DNA of 64,000 bases. Source: Sphingobacteriaceae bacterium (GTDB lineage Bacteria > Bacteroidota > Bacteroidia > B-17B0 > Aurantibacillaceae). Made by a program: the position numbers and the translations under genes. The stretch spans positions 3,348,001 through 3,412,000 of the forward strand of contig NVQB01000001.1 of NCBI GenBank assembly GCA_002319075.1, written 5' to 3'. The notes under the pieces are model-generated. The model was not told where the DNA came from. It did not search any database and saw only the letters and a list, made by a program, of their open reading frames with translations. Positions 18,925 through 27,896 of the stretch are shown here, in pieces (within the stretch, counting starts at the first letter, position 1; each line of letters starts with the position of its first letter).

Positions 18925-20226
18925 CTATTTTTCCTTCACAACAATATCATCCAACTGATAACTTGTAGCCCCGGCTGTAGTACTTTTGTATCTGAAAGCA
19001 ATGCGGGTGCCCGAAGATTTAAAGGTGTTTAATGGCACATATCCCGAAGCCATCCAAAGGTAGTCTCCCGCGGTTGGAGAAATAGCGCAACTGCCTGTGA
19101 TCGCACTCCACGTTGCAGATGCGGGATTACCTGAGGAGTAGTCGGTGCTTACCAGGATATCCAAAACAGTTCCTGAAAATTTTGCTGCTGTTTTAAAACT
19201 TACTATGGGATCTTTTGCAGAAGCAAGATTTATAGCAGGTGAAATTAACCAGTTTTCTGAATTCGTGTTACCACTGACATAACCGCTGATTCGTGCGTAG
19301 GGACTGGGAGTTAGCGATGATGTTGCTGTAAACCAATTTACGGAGCTGTTAGTTACGGAGTAAGTTATCCAACCTCCACTCGTTACTGAAAGATCATTAA
19401 AATCTTTTGCCATAAAGGTTCCGGCGTTTAAAGTCGTGCTGGGCGTCGCACAAGGAGCACCGTTCATGTTTACCTCGTTGTAATCGCGAAGTAACAATTG
19501 CATCGTAGAGTTATATTGACTAACGATAGCTATTATGGTTCCATTTCCCTTAGGCAAAGGTTTACCTGCGAAGTTGGACCGTCCGCTGGTTCTCAGCGTG
19601 ACTATTTTTCCGGCTTCGCAGGCACTAAGTGTTTGAGTAATACTGGTTTTTCCAATGGCATCGGCAAATGTGGGAACAAGTGTATTTGTTTTAAATTCCA
19701 GTCCCGTTAACTCAATCAATTGCGATTGTAGCGCTGCCGAATTTGTTGGATTAGCACTGTAAGAGAAAACTTCATCCAGGGTAACATGTTTGGGGAGAAC
19801 ATCATTACCTGAAGATAGTTTCACGATGTTTTTTGCTACATCAACAGAATCTAAATAAATCATGGAGTTTGCCGAAATAAGATATAAATAGTTGAGATTG
19901 ATTCTGATCTTGTCTCCAATGTAAAGTCCACCCGACTCTTTTAAATTTAACTGGATTGCAGAACCTGCATCGTCTCTTACAAATACCTGCTGATAGAGGT
20001 TTCCGCTTAATTCATCGGCAATAACAGTGCAATAAAGATTAGTGTCTCCGCTCCCGAATTTATAAGATGAAATAGGTCCGGTCAATCTGCTTTTTAGTTT
20101 TTGAATGCTGAGTTGTGCGCTTTCACTTACTTGTTTCAGCGGAGGGTAATCATATTCTTTTTTACAGGAATACACAATCCAAACGAGTAAAGCTAATTTC
20201 AAAAAATCAGTAAGGCGTGTTTCCAT
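18925..20226 (-). CDS. DUF5689-type lipoprotein with choice-of-anchor J domain
   Basis: 433 residues. The N-terminus is a lipoprotein signal (WIVYSCKKEYDYPP). Residues about 40-255 match the Bacteroidota DUF5689 layout of an OB-like fold that ends RDYNEVNMNGAPC. Residues about 265-430 form a beta-sandwich of the choice-of-anchor J type: FNDLSVTSGGWITYS, ISGYVSGNTNSENWLISPAINL, FRYKSTTAGATSYQLDDIVVKE. Such proteins are surface lipoproteins encoded after TonB receptors. Here it starts five bases after the receptor gene stop, so the pair is an operon; a surface partner of that receptor is the likely role. Confidence 0.8.
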   Translation of the reverse strand: METRLTDFLKLALLVWIVYSCKKEYDYPPLKQVSESAQLSIQKLKSRLTGPISSYKFGSGDTNLYCTVIADELSGNLYQQVFVRDDAGSAIQLNLKESGGLYIGDKIRINLNYLYLISANSMIYLDSVDVAKNIVKLSSGNDVLPKHVTLDEVFSYSANPTNSAALQSQLIELTGLEFKTNTLVPTFADAIGKTSITQTLSACEAGKIVTLRTSGRSNFAGKPLPKGNGTIIAIVSQYNSTMQLLLRDYNEVNMNGAPCATPSTTLNAGTFMAKDFNDLSVTSGGWITYSVTNSSVNWFTATSSLTPSPYARISGYVSGNTNSENWLISPAINLASAKDPIVSFKTAAKFSGTVLDILVSTDYSSGNPASATWSAITGSCAISPTAGDYLWMASGYVPLNTFKSSGTRIAFRYKSTTAGATSYQLDDIVVKEK

Positions 20227-20231
20227 AAAAT

Positions 20232-22757
20232 TTAAAAGTTAAAGTTTATAATAAGCATATAGGTCCTTCCAGTCATATAAACATATTTGTTGGGGAATTT
20301 AGAAATGTTCTGCTGATCCCAGCGTAATTGCTCATAGCCGCCGGTGATGACGGTTTTTGTATTTAATAAATTGTTGACGCTGATATTAAAGCCCAGATTT
20401 TTTTTCTTGTTAAGACGAAAAGATTTTGCTGCACTAAAATTTAAAGTAAAGTACGATGGAAGTTTTTCCTGGCTGATTAGTTGCTGAGCGAGTTCTCTTT
20501 CATTGGTTTGAAATTTTCCTGCTGCTTCTAAGGTTCTTCTATCAGGATTGGGTTCAATGTAAATCTCATCAAAATAATTCAGACATAAACCCGCTGACCA
20601 GAATTTTTTACCGGTATAGCGGTATCCAATAGCACTTACAAATTGAGGAGAATTTCCGAGCCTGAAATTTTTTAAATAAACCCGGCGGTTAAAATACAGT
20701 GAAGTAGAGTTATTATCCTGCCAGGCCTGTAGCTTCGGTTGGTTGGTATAGTACGATTGAGCAAAGCCAGAAACGAATTGCATACAATGTGAAGAACGAA
20801 TAGTTTTTTCAATGCTTAATTCGAATCCTCTGTGTTTTTGGCTCACATTGGTCATTATCAGGTTTACTAAAGTGTTGTAAGAATCATCGTAGTAAGTACG
20901 TAGCCAGGTTTGATTGTTTATTTGTGTAGAATAAAAAGTCAACCTGATTTTTGCATTCGGATATTTCGCCAGGTAATTAATGTCGGATGAAATAACTTCT
21001 TCGTTTTTAATATCATCAACTACATCGTTTCTCACGCGTGGCGATATAAAAATATTTGTTGCTTCAGGTGCCCTTGAAAGAATATTAATATTTCCCGTTA
21101 TAAAATTTCGTCCACTTAACTTATAAGTTGTTCCGGCTTTAAATCCATAATTCAGAAAATTTAATTTTTCACTTTCTCCTTTACTTGTTGTAGGAAATTT
21201 TCCGTTTGCCAGCTCTCCCGTTCGCCAGGCCTTGCTGTCAGAAATGCTGGCGGCACCATAAAAATCGATGTTGTTAAAAGAGTATTCGAGCATAGCCCAG
21301 GCTTCTATTTTATTTATGTTTACAACATAGTCGTATCCAAAACGATCGCCCGTAAAAATTTTTCTGTTCGGCTTACTAATATCATTTTGCTGAATCATAG
21401 GATCAACGCCAAGGTTTGCCGCAAACTGATCTACATCAATCCAGAAAGTAGACCCTAACAAATCTTCGGCTTCTTTGTACTTCCTGTTTTTATACATGAA
21501 ACCATTTATGCCCATACTTAAAAATAAATTCTCTTTTCTTTCATTGTAAACAAAAGTAAAGCCTGAATTCCGGAGGTTTTCAATTCTATTTTCCAGAATG
21601 TATCTCGCGCGCGTGTCTGTACTATTGGGAGCGTTGCTGCTGTCTTCTGGAGCCGAATAGAGGTTTGCCTGGTTTAAAGCAATCAGTTTATCCCAGTTTA
21701 TTTGTTTTGTATTCACGTCGTTTTCCCAGCTGTATGTTGCAGCATCACCGCCTGTAATATTTCCCGTGGCATAAAAGTAACCCGGCAAATATTTATAGTA
21801 ATCGGGTTTAGGATTCGCGGCGGAATTAAAATTTAATCCGCTTAAACTTGATTTTCCAAAAGTTAAATATATAGTTGCCGTCACCCTGCTCCTGGTATTC
21901 GGCGTGTAAATGTGTGACAATAAAAACATGGGACGTAAATTTTTGCTGATGCATGCATTGCGCACTTTTCCATTTTGATACCCCCACAAACTATTATAAA
22001 AGTTTGTTCCGCTGAGGGTATAAGCTTCTAGGGTAGCAGCGGTCGATAATCCTTTTTCTATGGGAGCAATAAAACCTGTAAAGGAAATTAAATGTTTGTC
22101 GTTTATTTTCTTATCAAGCGAAGTATAAAAGGATCTGGCATCAAAATAGGTTCCGGGAATTAAAACTTCCTTTCCAAAACGGGTAGAAGCAGAAACGGTT
22201 AGCGCCCAGTTGTTTTTCATCAGTCCGGTAGAATGGGTGAGCATCATCCTGTGCCTGAAAATTCGGCTGGCATTTGCGTAGGAAACGCGCGTGCCTTTTT
22301 TAAAAGACGAAGCCCTTGAATCAATATTGGTGTAACCTCCGGGTCCCGAGAAACCATAGCGGTTAGCAACCGTACCAAAACGTGTCTCGGTAAAACGTGT
22401 CACATCGTTTAAACCACCCCAACTGCTCCAGGATGCAAACCCTGTTTCCGCATCAGTCACATTTACACCATTTAACATCACGGTTTGGTTCTCTCCCGAG
22501 TACCCACGCATACAGTAGCGCGCCACACCAAATTGAAAACTTGCAAACTGTGTAAAAAGATCTTTACTCGATTGCAGAAGAGACGAAACATCCTGATCAT
22601 CCAAATCAGATTCGGCATCGCTTCCTCCAGTGCTAAAAACCGGTATGCTGCAGGCCGCCAGAGTGTCATGTCTGGATGTTACAATCAAGGTATCCAGTTG
22701 CGAAAAAACGCAGAGCTTACTAACCAGAAGTGCGCAGCAAAGTAGTTCTTTTTTCAT
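20232..22757 (-). CDS. TonB-dependent outer-membrane receptor
   Basis: 841 residues from the ATG that opens the signal peptide MKKELLCCALLVSKLCVFSQ; an ATG six codons upstream (MGGSPF) is less likely because it breaks the signal. The plug domain contains FQFGVARYCMRGYSGENQTVMLNGVNVTDAETGF, and the rest is a large barrel of aromatic strands (for example FVSAIGYRYTGKKFWSAGLCLNYFD) ending YMLIINFNF. The usual N-terminal carboxypeptidase-like domain of SusC proteins is absent, so this is not a SusC. The substrate is unknown; the DUF5689 lipoprotein gene follows in the same operon. Confidence 0.88.
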   Translation of the reverse strand: MKKELLCCALLVSKLCVFSQLDTLIVTSRHDTLAACSIPVFSTGGSDAESDLDDQDVSSLLQSSKDLFTQFASFQFGVARYCMRGYSGENQTVMLNGVNVTDAETGFASWSSWGGLNDVTRFTETRFGTVANRYGFSGPGGYTNIDSRASSFKKGTRVSYANASRIFRHRMMLTHSTGLMKNNWALTVSASTRFGKEVLIPGTYFDARSFYTSLDKKINDKHLISFTGFIAPIEKGLSTAATLEAYTLSGTNFYNSLWGYQNGKVRNACISKNLRPMFLLSHIYTPNTRSRVTATIYLTFGKSSLSGLNFNSAANPKPDYYKYLPGYFYATGNITGGDAATYSWENDVNTKQINWDKLIALNQANLYSAPEDSSNAPNSTDTRARYILENRIENLRNSGFTFVYNERKENLFLSMGINGFMYKNRKYKEAEDLLGSTFWIDVDQFAANLGVDPMIQQNDISKPNRKIFTGDRFGYDYVVNINKIEAWAMLEYSFNNIDFYGAASISDSKAWRTGELANGKFPTTSKGESEKLNFLNYGFKAGTTYKLSGRNFITGNINILSRAPEATNIFISPRVRNDVVDDIKNEEVISSDINYLAKYPNAKIRLTFYSTQINNQTWLRTYYDDSYNTLVNLIMTNVSQKHRGFELSIEKTIRSSHCMQFVSGFAQSYYTNQPKLQAWQDNNSTSLYFNRRVYLKNFRLGNSPQFVSAIGYRYTGKKFWSAGLCLNYFDEIYIEPNPDRRTLEAAGKFQTNERELAQQLISQEKLPSYFTLNFSAAKSFRLNKKKNLGFNISVNNLLNTKTVITGGYEQLRWDQQNISKFPNKYVYMTGRTYMLIINFNF

Positions 22758-22882
22758 AAAGGGGGAGCCGCCCAAAAATAAGCAAAGACCTAAGGTGTCA
22801 AATGTTTTTTAGACTAAGTGAGCAGGTGCATAGACGAGGATGACTAAGCTTTTACTAGGTTTAATGAATGGAATTACCTTGT

Positions 22883-23926
22883 ATGAGAAAAATTGTTTTT
22901 GTGCTTTTTATTTGTCCGGTGTTTTTTGTATTCCCCCAGAAGCTCGACTCTACCAAGGATTACTGGATCTCTGCCATAGGATTTTGGAATGTTGAAAATC
23001 TGTATGACACCTTGAACGACAAATGGAAAAACGACGAAGACTTTACTCCTGAAGGTGTAAATCGTTGGACGGGAGAGCGCTATTGGATAAAAATTGACCA
23101 TCTCGCTACAGTTATCGGCGAAATGGCAACAGATATTACTCCCGATGGACTTGCGCTTTTAGGTTTATGCGAAGTAGAGAACAAAAATGTTGTGCAGGAT
23201 CTTATCAGCTCCAGTCATTTAAAAAAACGAAATTATCAATTTGTACATATCGAAGGTCCCGACATTCGTGGGGTTGATCCTGCTTTTATTTATAATCCTA
23301 AGTATTTTAAAGTGAAAAAGGCGGTTTCGTATCGTGTAAAACTTGTAACAGACTCAGCTCATAAAACACGCGACATCTTAGTTGTAAGTGGTTTTTTTTG
23401 TGGTGAAGCACTTACGGTTCTTGTGAATCACTGGCCATCGCGCAGGGGTGGAGAAATGGCAAGCAGGCCGAATAGAAATGCTGCAGCCAAAGTGGCGCGG
23501 AAGATTGCAGACAGTATCACGAAAGCAGATCCGCTTTCAAAAATTGTAATTATGGGCGATCTCAATGATGATCCCATGAATGAATGTGTAAAGAAATGCA
23601 TCGGAACCTATGCAGATATTTCGGAGGCAAAAGAAGACCAGTTTTTTAATCCCATGGAAAAACCTTTCCTAAAAGGCATAGGCACATTGGCCTGGCAAGA
23701 CAGTTGGAATTTATTTGATCAAATTATACTGAATAAAAATTGGCTTCCTGATGATTATGAAAGCTGGCAATATTACAAAGTTCGCATCTATAATAAAGAC
23801 TATTTAAAAGCAGATCATGGAAATTTTAAAGGATATCCATTTAGAACATATAGCGGAGGCTCTTATACGGGTGGATACAGCGATCATTTTGCTTCTTACA
23901 TTATTATTGCAAAGAAAGAAAGGTAA
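22883..23926 (+). CDS. Secreted endonuclease/exonuclease/phosphatase family protein
   Basis: 347 residues from the ATG that opens the signal peptide MRKIVFVLFICPVFFVFPQ; an ATG five codons earlier is possible. The fold is that of DNase I-like metal-dependent phosphodiesterases: FWNVENLYDT, LCEVENK (metal-binding Glu), TVLVNHWPSRRGG (catalytic His), VIMGDLNDDP and the closing GGYSDHFASYIII with the catalytic His. Relatives cleave DNA, RNA or phospholipid head groups; which one is unknown. The signal peptide places it in the periplasm or outside. It is divergent from the TonB receptor operon. Confidence 0.87.
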   Translation: MRKIVFVLFICPVFFVFPQKLDSTKDYWISAIGFWNVENLYDTLNDKWKNDEDFTPEGVNRWTGERYWIKIDHLATVIGEMATDITPDGLALLGLCEVENKNVVQDLISSSHLKKRNYQFVHIEGPDIRGVDPAFIYNPKYFKVKKAVSYRVKLVTDSAHKTRDILVVSGFFCGEALTVLVNHWPSRRGGEMASRPNRNAAAKVARKIADSITKADPLSKIVIMGDLNDDPMNECVKKCIGTYADISEAKEDQFFNPMEKPFLKGIGTLAWQDSWNLFDQIILNKNWLPDDYESWQYYKVRIYNKDYLKADHGNFKGYPFRTYSGGSYTGGYSDHFASYIIIAKKER

Positions 23927-23959
23927 ACATGTTAACAAATAACCGTGACACGGAAAGTT

Positions 23960-23984
23960 AAATCTTCACTTTTTGTGAAGATTT
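23960..23984. promoter_or_regulatory. 10-bp inverted repeat upstream of higBA
   Basis: AAATCTTCAC-TTTTT-GTGAAGATTT is a perfect 10-bp inverted repeat with a 5-base loop. It lies 33 bp after the nuclease stop and 24 bp before the HigB start. A TACATTTG box (TAnnTTTG type) lies directly at the HigB ATG. The repeat could terminate the nuclease transcript, but no T tract follows it, so an operator for HigA autoregulation is at least as likely. Confidence 0.5.
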
Positions 23985-24007
23985 TAAAAAAAAATGAGTA
24001 CATTTGT

Positions 24008-24340
24008 ATGAGAATAAATTTGATTAAAAGACAAACCGTTAAAGATTTCGTATTAAGAAACAGCGGAAGTAAAAAAGCATTCGAAGATTGGCTCTTTAAA
24101 ATAAAAGCTGCAGATTGGGAGGTTCCGGGTGATATGAAAACTACTTTTAACTCGGTAGATTTCTTAGGAAAGAATTGTCACCGTGTTGTGTTTGATATTG
24201 GAGGAAATAATTATCGTTTGATTTGTAAGTATGCTTTCGGCGATAATGAAGTTCATTTATTCATCTGCTGGATTGGAACTCACGCGCACTATGATGAGTT
24301 GTGTTCAGAGAACCGGCAGTATACAGTTAGTTTATACTAA
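24008..24340 (+). CDS. higB: Type II toxin HigB (mRNA interferase, RelE superfamily)
   Basis: 110 residues from MRINLIKRQTVKDFV; longer in-frame starts run through the inverted repeat and are unlikely. The body matches HigB: a basic helix with NSGSKKAFEDWLFKIKAADWEVPGDMKTTFNSVDFLG, then CHRVVFDIGGNNYRLICKYAF and the closing LFICWIGTHAHYDEL. HigB cleaves mRNA on the ribosome and is neutralised by HigA. The toxin-first order with the antitoxin 10 bp downstream is the higBA arrangement. The cognate antitoxin gene looks intact. Confidence 0.9.
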   Translation: MRINLIKRQTVKDFVLRNSGSKKAFEDWLFKIKAADWEVPGDMKTTFNSVDFLGKNCHRVVFDIGGNNYRLICKYAFGDNEVHLFICWIGTHAHYDELCSENRQYTVSLY

Positions 24341-24350
24341 ATATTATAAT

Positions 24351-24767
24351 ATGGAAACATTAAAATACAAAGTAATTAGCTCGGAAAATCAATACAAAAA
24401 CTATTGTAAGATTTTGGAGCACCTGGTTTTTTCTTCTCTAAAAACTAAATACATAAAAGATGAAATTGCTTTACTAAATGTATTGATCAAAAAATGGGAT
24501 GAGGAGCACACTATATTTAATGATTTGGATCCTATCCAACTTTTAAAGTCCCTGATGAAAGATCATAAAATGAAAGCCACGCAATTAGCTAAGCTTTTAA
24601 ACGTAAGTGAAGGTTTAGTCTCGGATATGTTGCACTATAAAAAAGGTCTGTCAAAAGACTCGATAAGAATTTTAGCTTCACATTTTAAATTAAGTCAGGA
24701 AGGCTTTAACAGGATCTACAAGTTAACATTAGAAGATAAATCCCGTAGATCTAAAGTTACTGTTTGA
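24351..24767 (+). CDS. higA: HigA-type antitoxin with XRE helix-turn-helix
   Basis: 138 residues from the ATG 10 bp after the toxin stop (METLKYKVISS). The N-terminal half is helical and acidic (IKKWDEEHTIFNDLDPIQLLKSLMKDHKMKATQ); residues about 65-125 are the DNA-binding helix-turn-helix (TQLAKLLNVSEGLVSDMLHYKKGLSKDSIRILASHFKLS). It should bind HigB and repress the operon, possibly at the inverted repeat upstream. Its last 11 bp overlap the end of the convergent lipoprotein gene. Confidence 0.88.
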   Translation: METLKYKVISSENQYKNYCKILEHLVFSSLKTKYIKDEIALLNVLIKKWDEEHTIFNDLDPIQLLKSLMKDHKMKATQLAKLLNVSEGLVSDMLHYKKGLSKDSIRILASHFKLSQEGFNRIYKLTLEDKSRRSKVTV

Positions 24768-25146
24768 CTTTCTTCCCCTTATAGATATTAGTATACATAA
24801 CATGGGTAGGATGTGAATTATCAATGTACAAGCTGTCTTCACCGAAAAAGTAACCCATAAAGCGGGGAGCATCAAAATGTGTGTCATCACTCATTGTTAC
24901 TTCGAGGCCGTTAATAACTAGATTGCCAGAAGTTGATGATTTTTTTACCTCCACAACCGTACTATAGGAAGTGTCGTAAATATATGCGTGATTAAGCGAG
25001 TCGTAAAACAGTTGTTTACTTCGCAACAAGCAATTATATGTTCCCGCATGGCCATCGCGAGGATCTGTATGAGCTTCTGTTTTTTCTTTGTGGCAAGAAA
25101 CTAGAGTGACGAAAAAGAGAGAAACTAAAAAAAGGGATGTTTTCAT
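24757..25146 (-). CDS. Small lipoprotein of unknown function
   Basis: 129 residues. The lipoprotein signal is clear (MKTSLFLVSLFFVTLVSCHKEK). The mature part begins with a Glu/His/Asp-rich stretch and DGHAGTYNC, followed by alternating strands, as in small calycin-like lipoproteins of Bacteroidota that begin with a G-x-Y motif. No named family recognised. Its 3' end overlaps the end of higA by 11 bp, so the two convergent messages would be complementary there. Confidence 0.65.
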   Translation of the reverse strand: MKTSLFLVSLFFVTLVSCHKEKTEAHTDPRDGHAGTYNCLLRSKQLFYDSLNHAYIYDTSYSTVVEVKKSSTSGNLVINGLEVTMSDDTHFDAPRFMGYFFGEDSLYIDNSHPTHVMYTNIYKGKKVKQ

Positions 25147-25268
25147 GGTTTTTGGGTTTTAAGAGTGTCTTCAAATTCTATAACCAGAGTTATAGATAAA
25201 TTTATGTAATAAACCTGATACTCGTGAGCTTTTAACAAAAAAACAGCAATCCGTTTAGATCAAAAATC

Positions 25269-25901
25269 TCATTTCCTCCTCTTGTAACATAATCCCACAT
25301 TCAAAATATTGATCTTATAACCGATTCCACCTTCACCATAAATACCAATATTCTTCGAAAAGTAGTAGCGCACTGTTAGAGACATTCCAATGGCAGGAGT
25401 AAACGAAGATTTAGGTTTGGTGGAAGGAACGTCATTTATTATGTAAGACTGAAAAGCGTTGAGATGCGCCCCACCAATATAACTGGTAAAGACGTCCAGT
25501 TTCCTTCGCACAAAATAACTGTGGTGATGGGTAAAACGCACTGCGAAGAGTATGTTATAAAATGTACTTTTTACAAAATCATTATCTCTCTTGTAGTTGC
25601 GTTGCGCCAGCCAGCCTGAAACAAAAGGACCAAGGCCCCAATAGGCATTGCTTGCGTAAGGATAGAAACAATGATCTACTCCAAAGACGAAAGCAGGCGT
25701 TTTATAATAAGCTTTCACATCTGAATCAAGCAGGTTACGGTCTAAATGTCTTTTGATTGCCCCAGATCCAAGATATGTAACGGTTACTCCCTTGCCGTAA
25801 GAAAGTTTGCTGAAAATGGAATCGTGTGCGGCCGAAATCTTATGCGTAAGAAGTAGCATTAAAATTATGAATAGAGACAAGTGTGTTTTTCCGGACCGCA
25901 T
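25269..25901 (-). CDS. Secreted barrel-like protein of unknown function
   Basis: 210 residues from MRSGKTHLSLFIILMLLLTHKISAA, a good signal peptide; a frame extension of 19 codons upstream has no signal-like character and is left out. The mature part shows repeated aromatic strands (GVDHCFYPYASNAYWGLGPFVSGWLAQ, AIGMSLTVRYYFSKNIGIYGEGGIGYKINILNVGLCYKRR). The GLGxxxSG and ending GLCYK pattern is what small outer-membrane barrels of Bacteroidota show. Function unknown. Confidence 0.6.
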   Translation of the reverse strand: MRSGKTHLSLFIILMLLLTHKISAAHDSIFSKLSYGKGVTVTYLGSGAIKRHLDRNLLDSDVKAYYKTPAFVFGVDHCFYPYASNAYWGLGPFVSGWLAQRNYKRDNDFVKSTFYNILFAVRFTHHHSYFVRRKLDVFTSYIGGAHLNAFQSYIINDVPSTKPKSSFTPAIGMSLTVRYYFSKNIGIYGEGGIGYKINILNVGLCYKRRK

Positions 25902-25963
25902 TTTGAATTTTGAAGATACGATTTTTGCGAGGATTTGAAATACCTGAATATGCAGCATTGTAT

Positions 25964-26118
25964 GTTATGCCGGGCCAATTACCAAAGCCGGGCAAAAGTT
26001 CAGTGTGCCGATAGTTATCGGGATGGGCGCGCCGCGTAAGGCCGGGACCCTCAGAAGAAAAAGGTTTGCAGGTAAAGAATCATGCTTTTCTGCTTCAGGG
26101 AGAGGCGCCCCAATAAGG
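25964..26118. repeat. GC-rich palindromic element
   Basis: A non-coding island, clearly richer in GC than its surroundings. It holds two GCCGGGC copies (25969, 25987), the 14-bp near-palindrome CCGATA-GT-TATCGG (26008-26021), the 8-bp palindrome GGCGCGCC (26026-26033), and a long imperfect hairpin that starts at GGGCGCG and closes at GGCGCCC near 26103-26110, with inner arms CCCT/AGGG. GTTATGC at 25964 resembles the end of the repeats at 56-61 kb. The CCGATAG core recurs at 61337. Probably a dispersed palindromic repeat; role unknown. Confidence 0.5.
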
Positions 26119-26153
26119 CAAAAAAATTACTCAAAAATCATATTAAAATTTTC

Positions 26154-26188
26154 CATAAAAAAAGCCCCGCATTTGCATGTGGGGCCTT
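26154..26188 (-). terminator. Rho-independent terminator of the cold-shock gene
   Basis: On the minus strand GGCCCCACAT-N4-ATGCGGGGC forms a stable stem (one G:T pair) followed by seven T residues, about 25 bp past the cold-shock gene stop. Confidence 0.88.
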
Positions 26189-26213
26189 TAACTCTATATT
26201 TAGAGAGAGATAA

Positions 26214-26402
26214 TTAAGCTAAACGAACGTTAACTGCGTTTAATCCTTTTTTACCTTCCTGAACTTCAAAAACTACGTTATCATTCTCACGAATGTCTTC
26301 TTGTAATCCCGTTGCGTGTACAAAGATATCTTGTCCACCTTCTTCTTTAATAAATCCGAAACCTTTTGCTTCGTTAAAAAATTTTACTACTCCGTTTTTC
26401 AT
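26214..26402 (-). CDS. Cold-shock domain protein (CspA family)
   Basis: 62 residues from MKNGVVKFFNEAKGFGFI. Both RNA-binding motifs are present: KGFGFI (RNP1) and DIFVH (RNP2). The length is typical of the single-domain family. It binds single-stranded RNA or DNA and melts structure, classically on cold shock. A longer frame reaches 26486 but would add a Lys/Asn-rich, non-conserved head. The 89-bp leader lies directly behind the stop of the DEAD-box helicase gene, so the two could share a transcript, and a strong terminator follows. Confidence 0.93.
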   Translation of the reverse strand: MKNGVVKFFNEAKGFGFIKEEGGQDIFVHATGLQEDIRENDNVVFEVQEGKKGLNAVNVRLA

Positions 26403-26491
26403 TTTGTTTTGTTTTTTGTCCTGGTTTTCAGAACGGTTATTGATTTTGTTTATTACTTGTTTGTGTCTAAAGCATTTTCTAAGCAACGCGC

Positions 26492-27628
26492 CTAGTTAAA
26501 TGGATGAGTTGACACCACCTCAATATTTTTCTTAATTAATTTATTTATATCTTTTAAATACGTCATCTCTTCTTTTGCACAAAACGACATTGCTACTCCT
26601 GATGCGCCTGCTCTGCCTGTTCTACCGATACGGTGAACATAGGTTTCAGCCTGCTCTGGAATTTCGTAGTTAATTACGTGAGATAATTTGTCTACGTCAA
26701 TTCCTCTGGATGCAATATCCGTGGCTACTAATATACGAATAGTTCTGTTCTTAAAACCTTTTAATGCTCTTTCTCTTGCACCTTGAGATTTATTTCCGTG
26801 AATGGCTGCTGCAGCAATGCCATCTTTTTCCAGATCTTTTACCACTTTATCAGCTCCGTGCTTAGTACGGGTAAAGATTAAAGCGTGTTCAATTTTATTG
26901 TTCGCTAAAACGTGTTTTAATAAGCCTCGTTTGTTTTCTTTTTTTACATAATAAACCGATTGCTCAACCAATGTTGTTGTTGAAGAAACCGGATTTACAG
27001 CAATACTCACAGGATTCACTAAAATAGTATTTGCCAGTTTCATAATGGCAGGAGCAGCAGTAGCAGAGAAAAATAAAGTCTGACGCTTAGCAGGAATTTT
27101 AGTAATGATTTTTTTGATATCGTTAATAAAACCCATGTCCAACATACGATCTGCTTCGTCTAATACAAAGTGTTCGATGTTGTTTAATTTTACGTAACCC
27201 TGATTCATTAAATCTAATAAACGGCCGGGAGTAGCAATAATAACGTCTACACCTCTGCGTAAATTATTTACCTGGTTTACCTGAGATACACCACCAAAAA
27301 TAATACAGTGGGAGATGCCTAAATTTTTGCCGTAAGCTGTAAAGTTTTCGCTGATCTGTGAAACTAATTCGCGGGTAGGAGCAAGGATAAGTGTTTTAAC
27401 AACTCCAGGCCCTTGTCTTTGATTGCTTTTTTTAGCGTCTAATAATTGTAAGATAGGAAGTGCAAAAGCTGCTGTTTTACCAGTACCGGTTTGCGCGCAT
27501 CCGAAAATGTCTTTCCCGTCTAAAATGTGAGGAATTGCTTGTTCTTGAATGGGAGTTGGTTGTGTGTATCCTTTTTTGTCAAGTGCCATGACTAGTGGCT
27601 TAATAAGTCTTAAGTTTGAAAATGTCAT
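26492..27628 (-). CDS. DEAD-box ATP-dependent RNA helicase (RhlE-like)
   Basis: 378 residues, a compact helicase core without a long C-terminal tail. Q motif region YTQPTPIQEQAIP, Walker A AQTGTGKT, PTRELVSQ, DEAD, SAT, and the C-terminal ARGIDVDK and HRIGRTGRAG motifs are all present. It unwinds short RNA duplexes in ribosome assembly or mRNA turnover. A cold-shock gene follows 89 bp downstream, and together they form a plausible cold-response unit. The short inverted repeat GTGAT-N5-ATCAC lies about 35 bp upstream of the start. Confidence 0.93.
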   Translation of the reverse strand: MTFSNLRLIKPLVMALDKKGYTQPTPIQEQAIPHILDGKDIFGCAQTGTGKTAAFALPILQLLDAKKSNQRQGPGVVKTLILAPTRELVSQISENFTAYGKNLGISHCIIFGGVSQVNQVNNLRRGVDVIIATPGRLLDLMNQGYVKLNNIEHFVLDEADRMLDMGFINDIKKIITKIPAKRQTLFFSATAAPAIMKLANTILVNPVSIAVNPVSSTTTLVEQSVYYVKKENKRGLLKHVLANNKIEHALIFTRTKHGADKVVKDLEKDGIAAAAIHGNKSQGARERALKGFKNRTIRILVATDIASRGIDVDKLSHVINYEIPEQAETYVHRIGRTGRAGASGVAMSFCAKEEMTYLKDINKLIKKNIEVVSTHPFN

Positions 27629-27896
27629 TAAATTGTTTAATTCGTTAATTGTTCTTTTACACGTGATCTTTCATCACATCATTTTAATCAGGGAAAAATG
27701 TAAAATTAATCGAATTGCAATCAGGGTGACACAAACAAGAAGTATACAGTCTTCTCAAGAAGATGCGCAAAGATACACAAGTTATTAACAAAAAACTAAT
27801 TTTTTGAAATAGCTGGCTAATGTACTGATTTTCAATGTGAAGTAGAAAGTGTAACTTCTTAGCTTGATGTATTTCGCGCAAAACACGCATCTGAAA

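Noticed and set aside
20232-22757. SusC/SusD-type glycan uptake pair with the downstream lipoprotein
   Set aside because: The receptor lacks the N-terminal carboxypeptidase-like domain and the lipoprotein is DUF5689 plus a choice-of-anchor J domain, not SusD-like. No glycoside hydrolases are near.
24231-24350. Longer start for the HigA antitoxin, inside the toxin gene
   Set aside because: The extension translates the toxin's coding region in another frame. The ATG at 24351, 10 bp after the toxin stop, gives the normal antitoxin length.
26005-26217. Open frame of 70 codons, Arg-rich, on the plus strand
   Set aside because: It runs through the GC-rich palindromic element and the terminator of the cold-shock gene, and the composition is that of translated palindromes. 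Not a gene.
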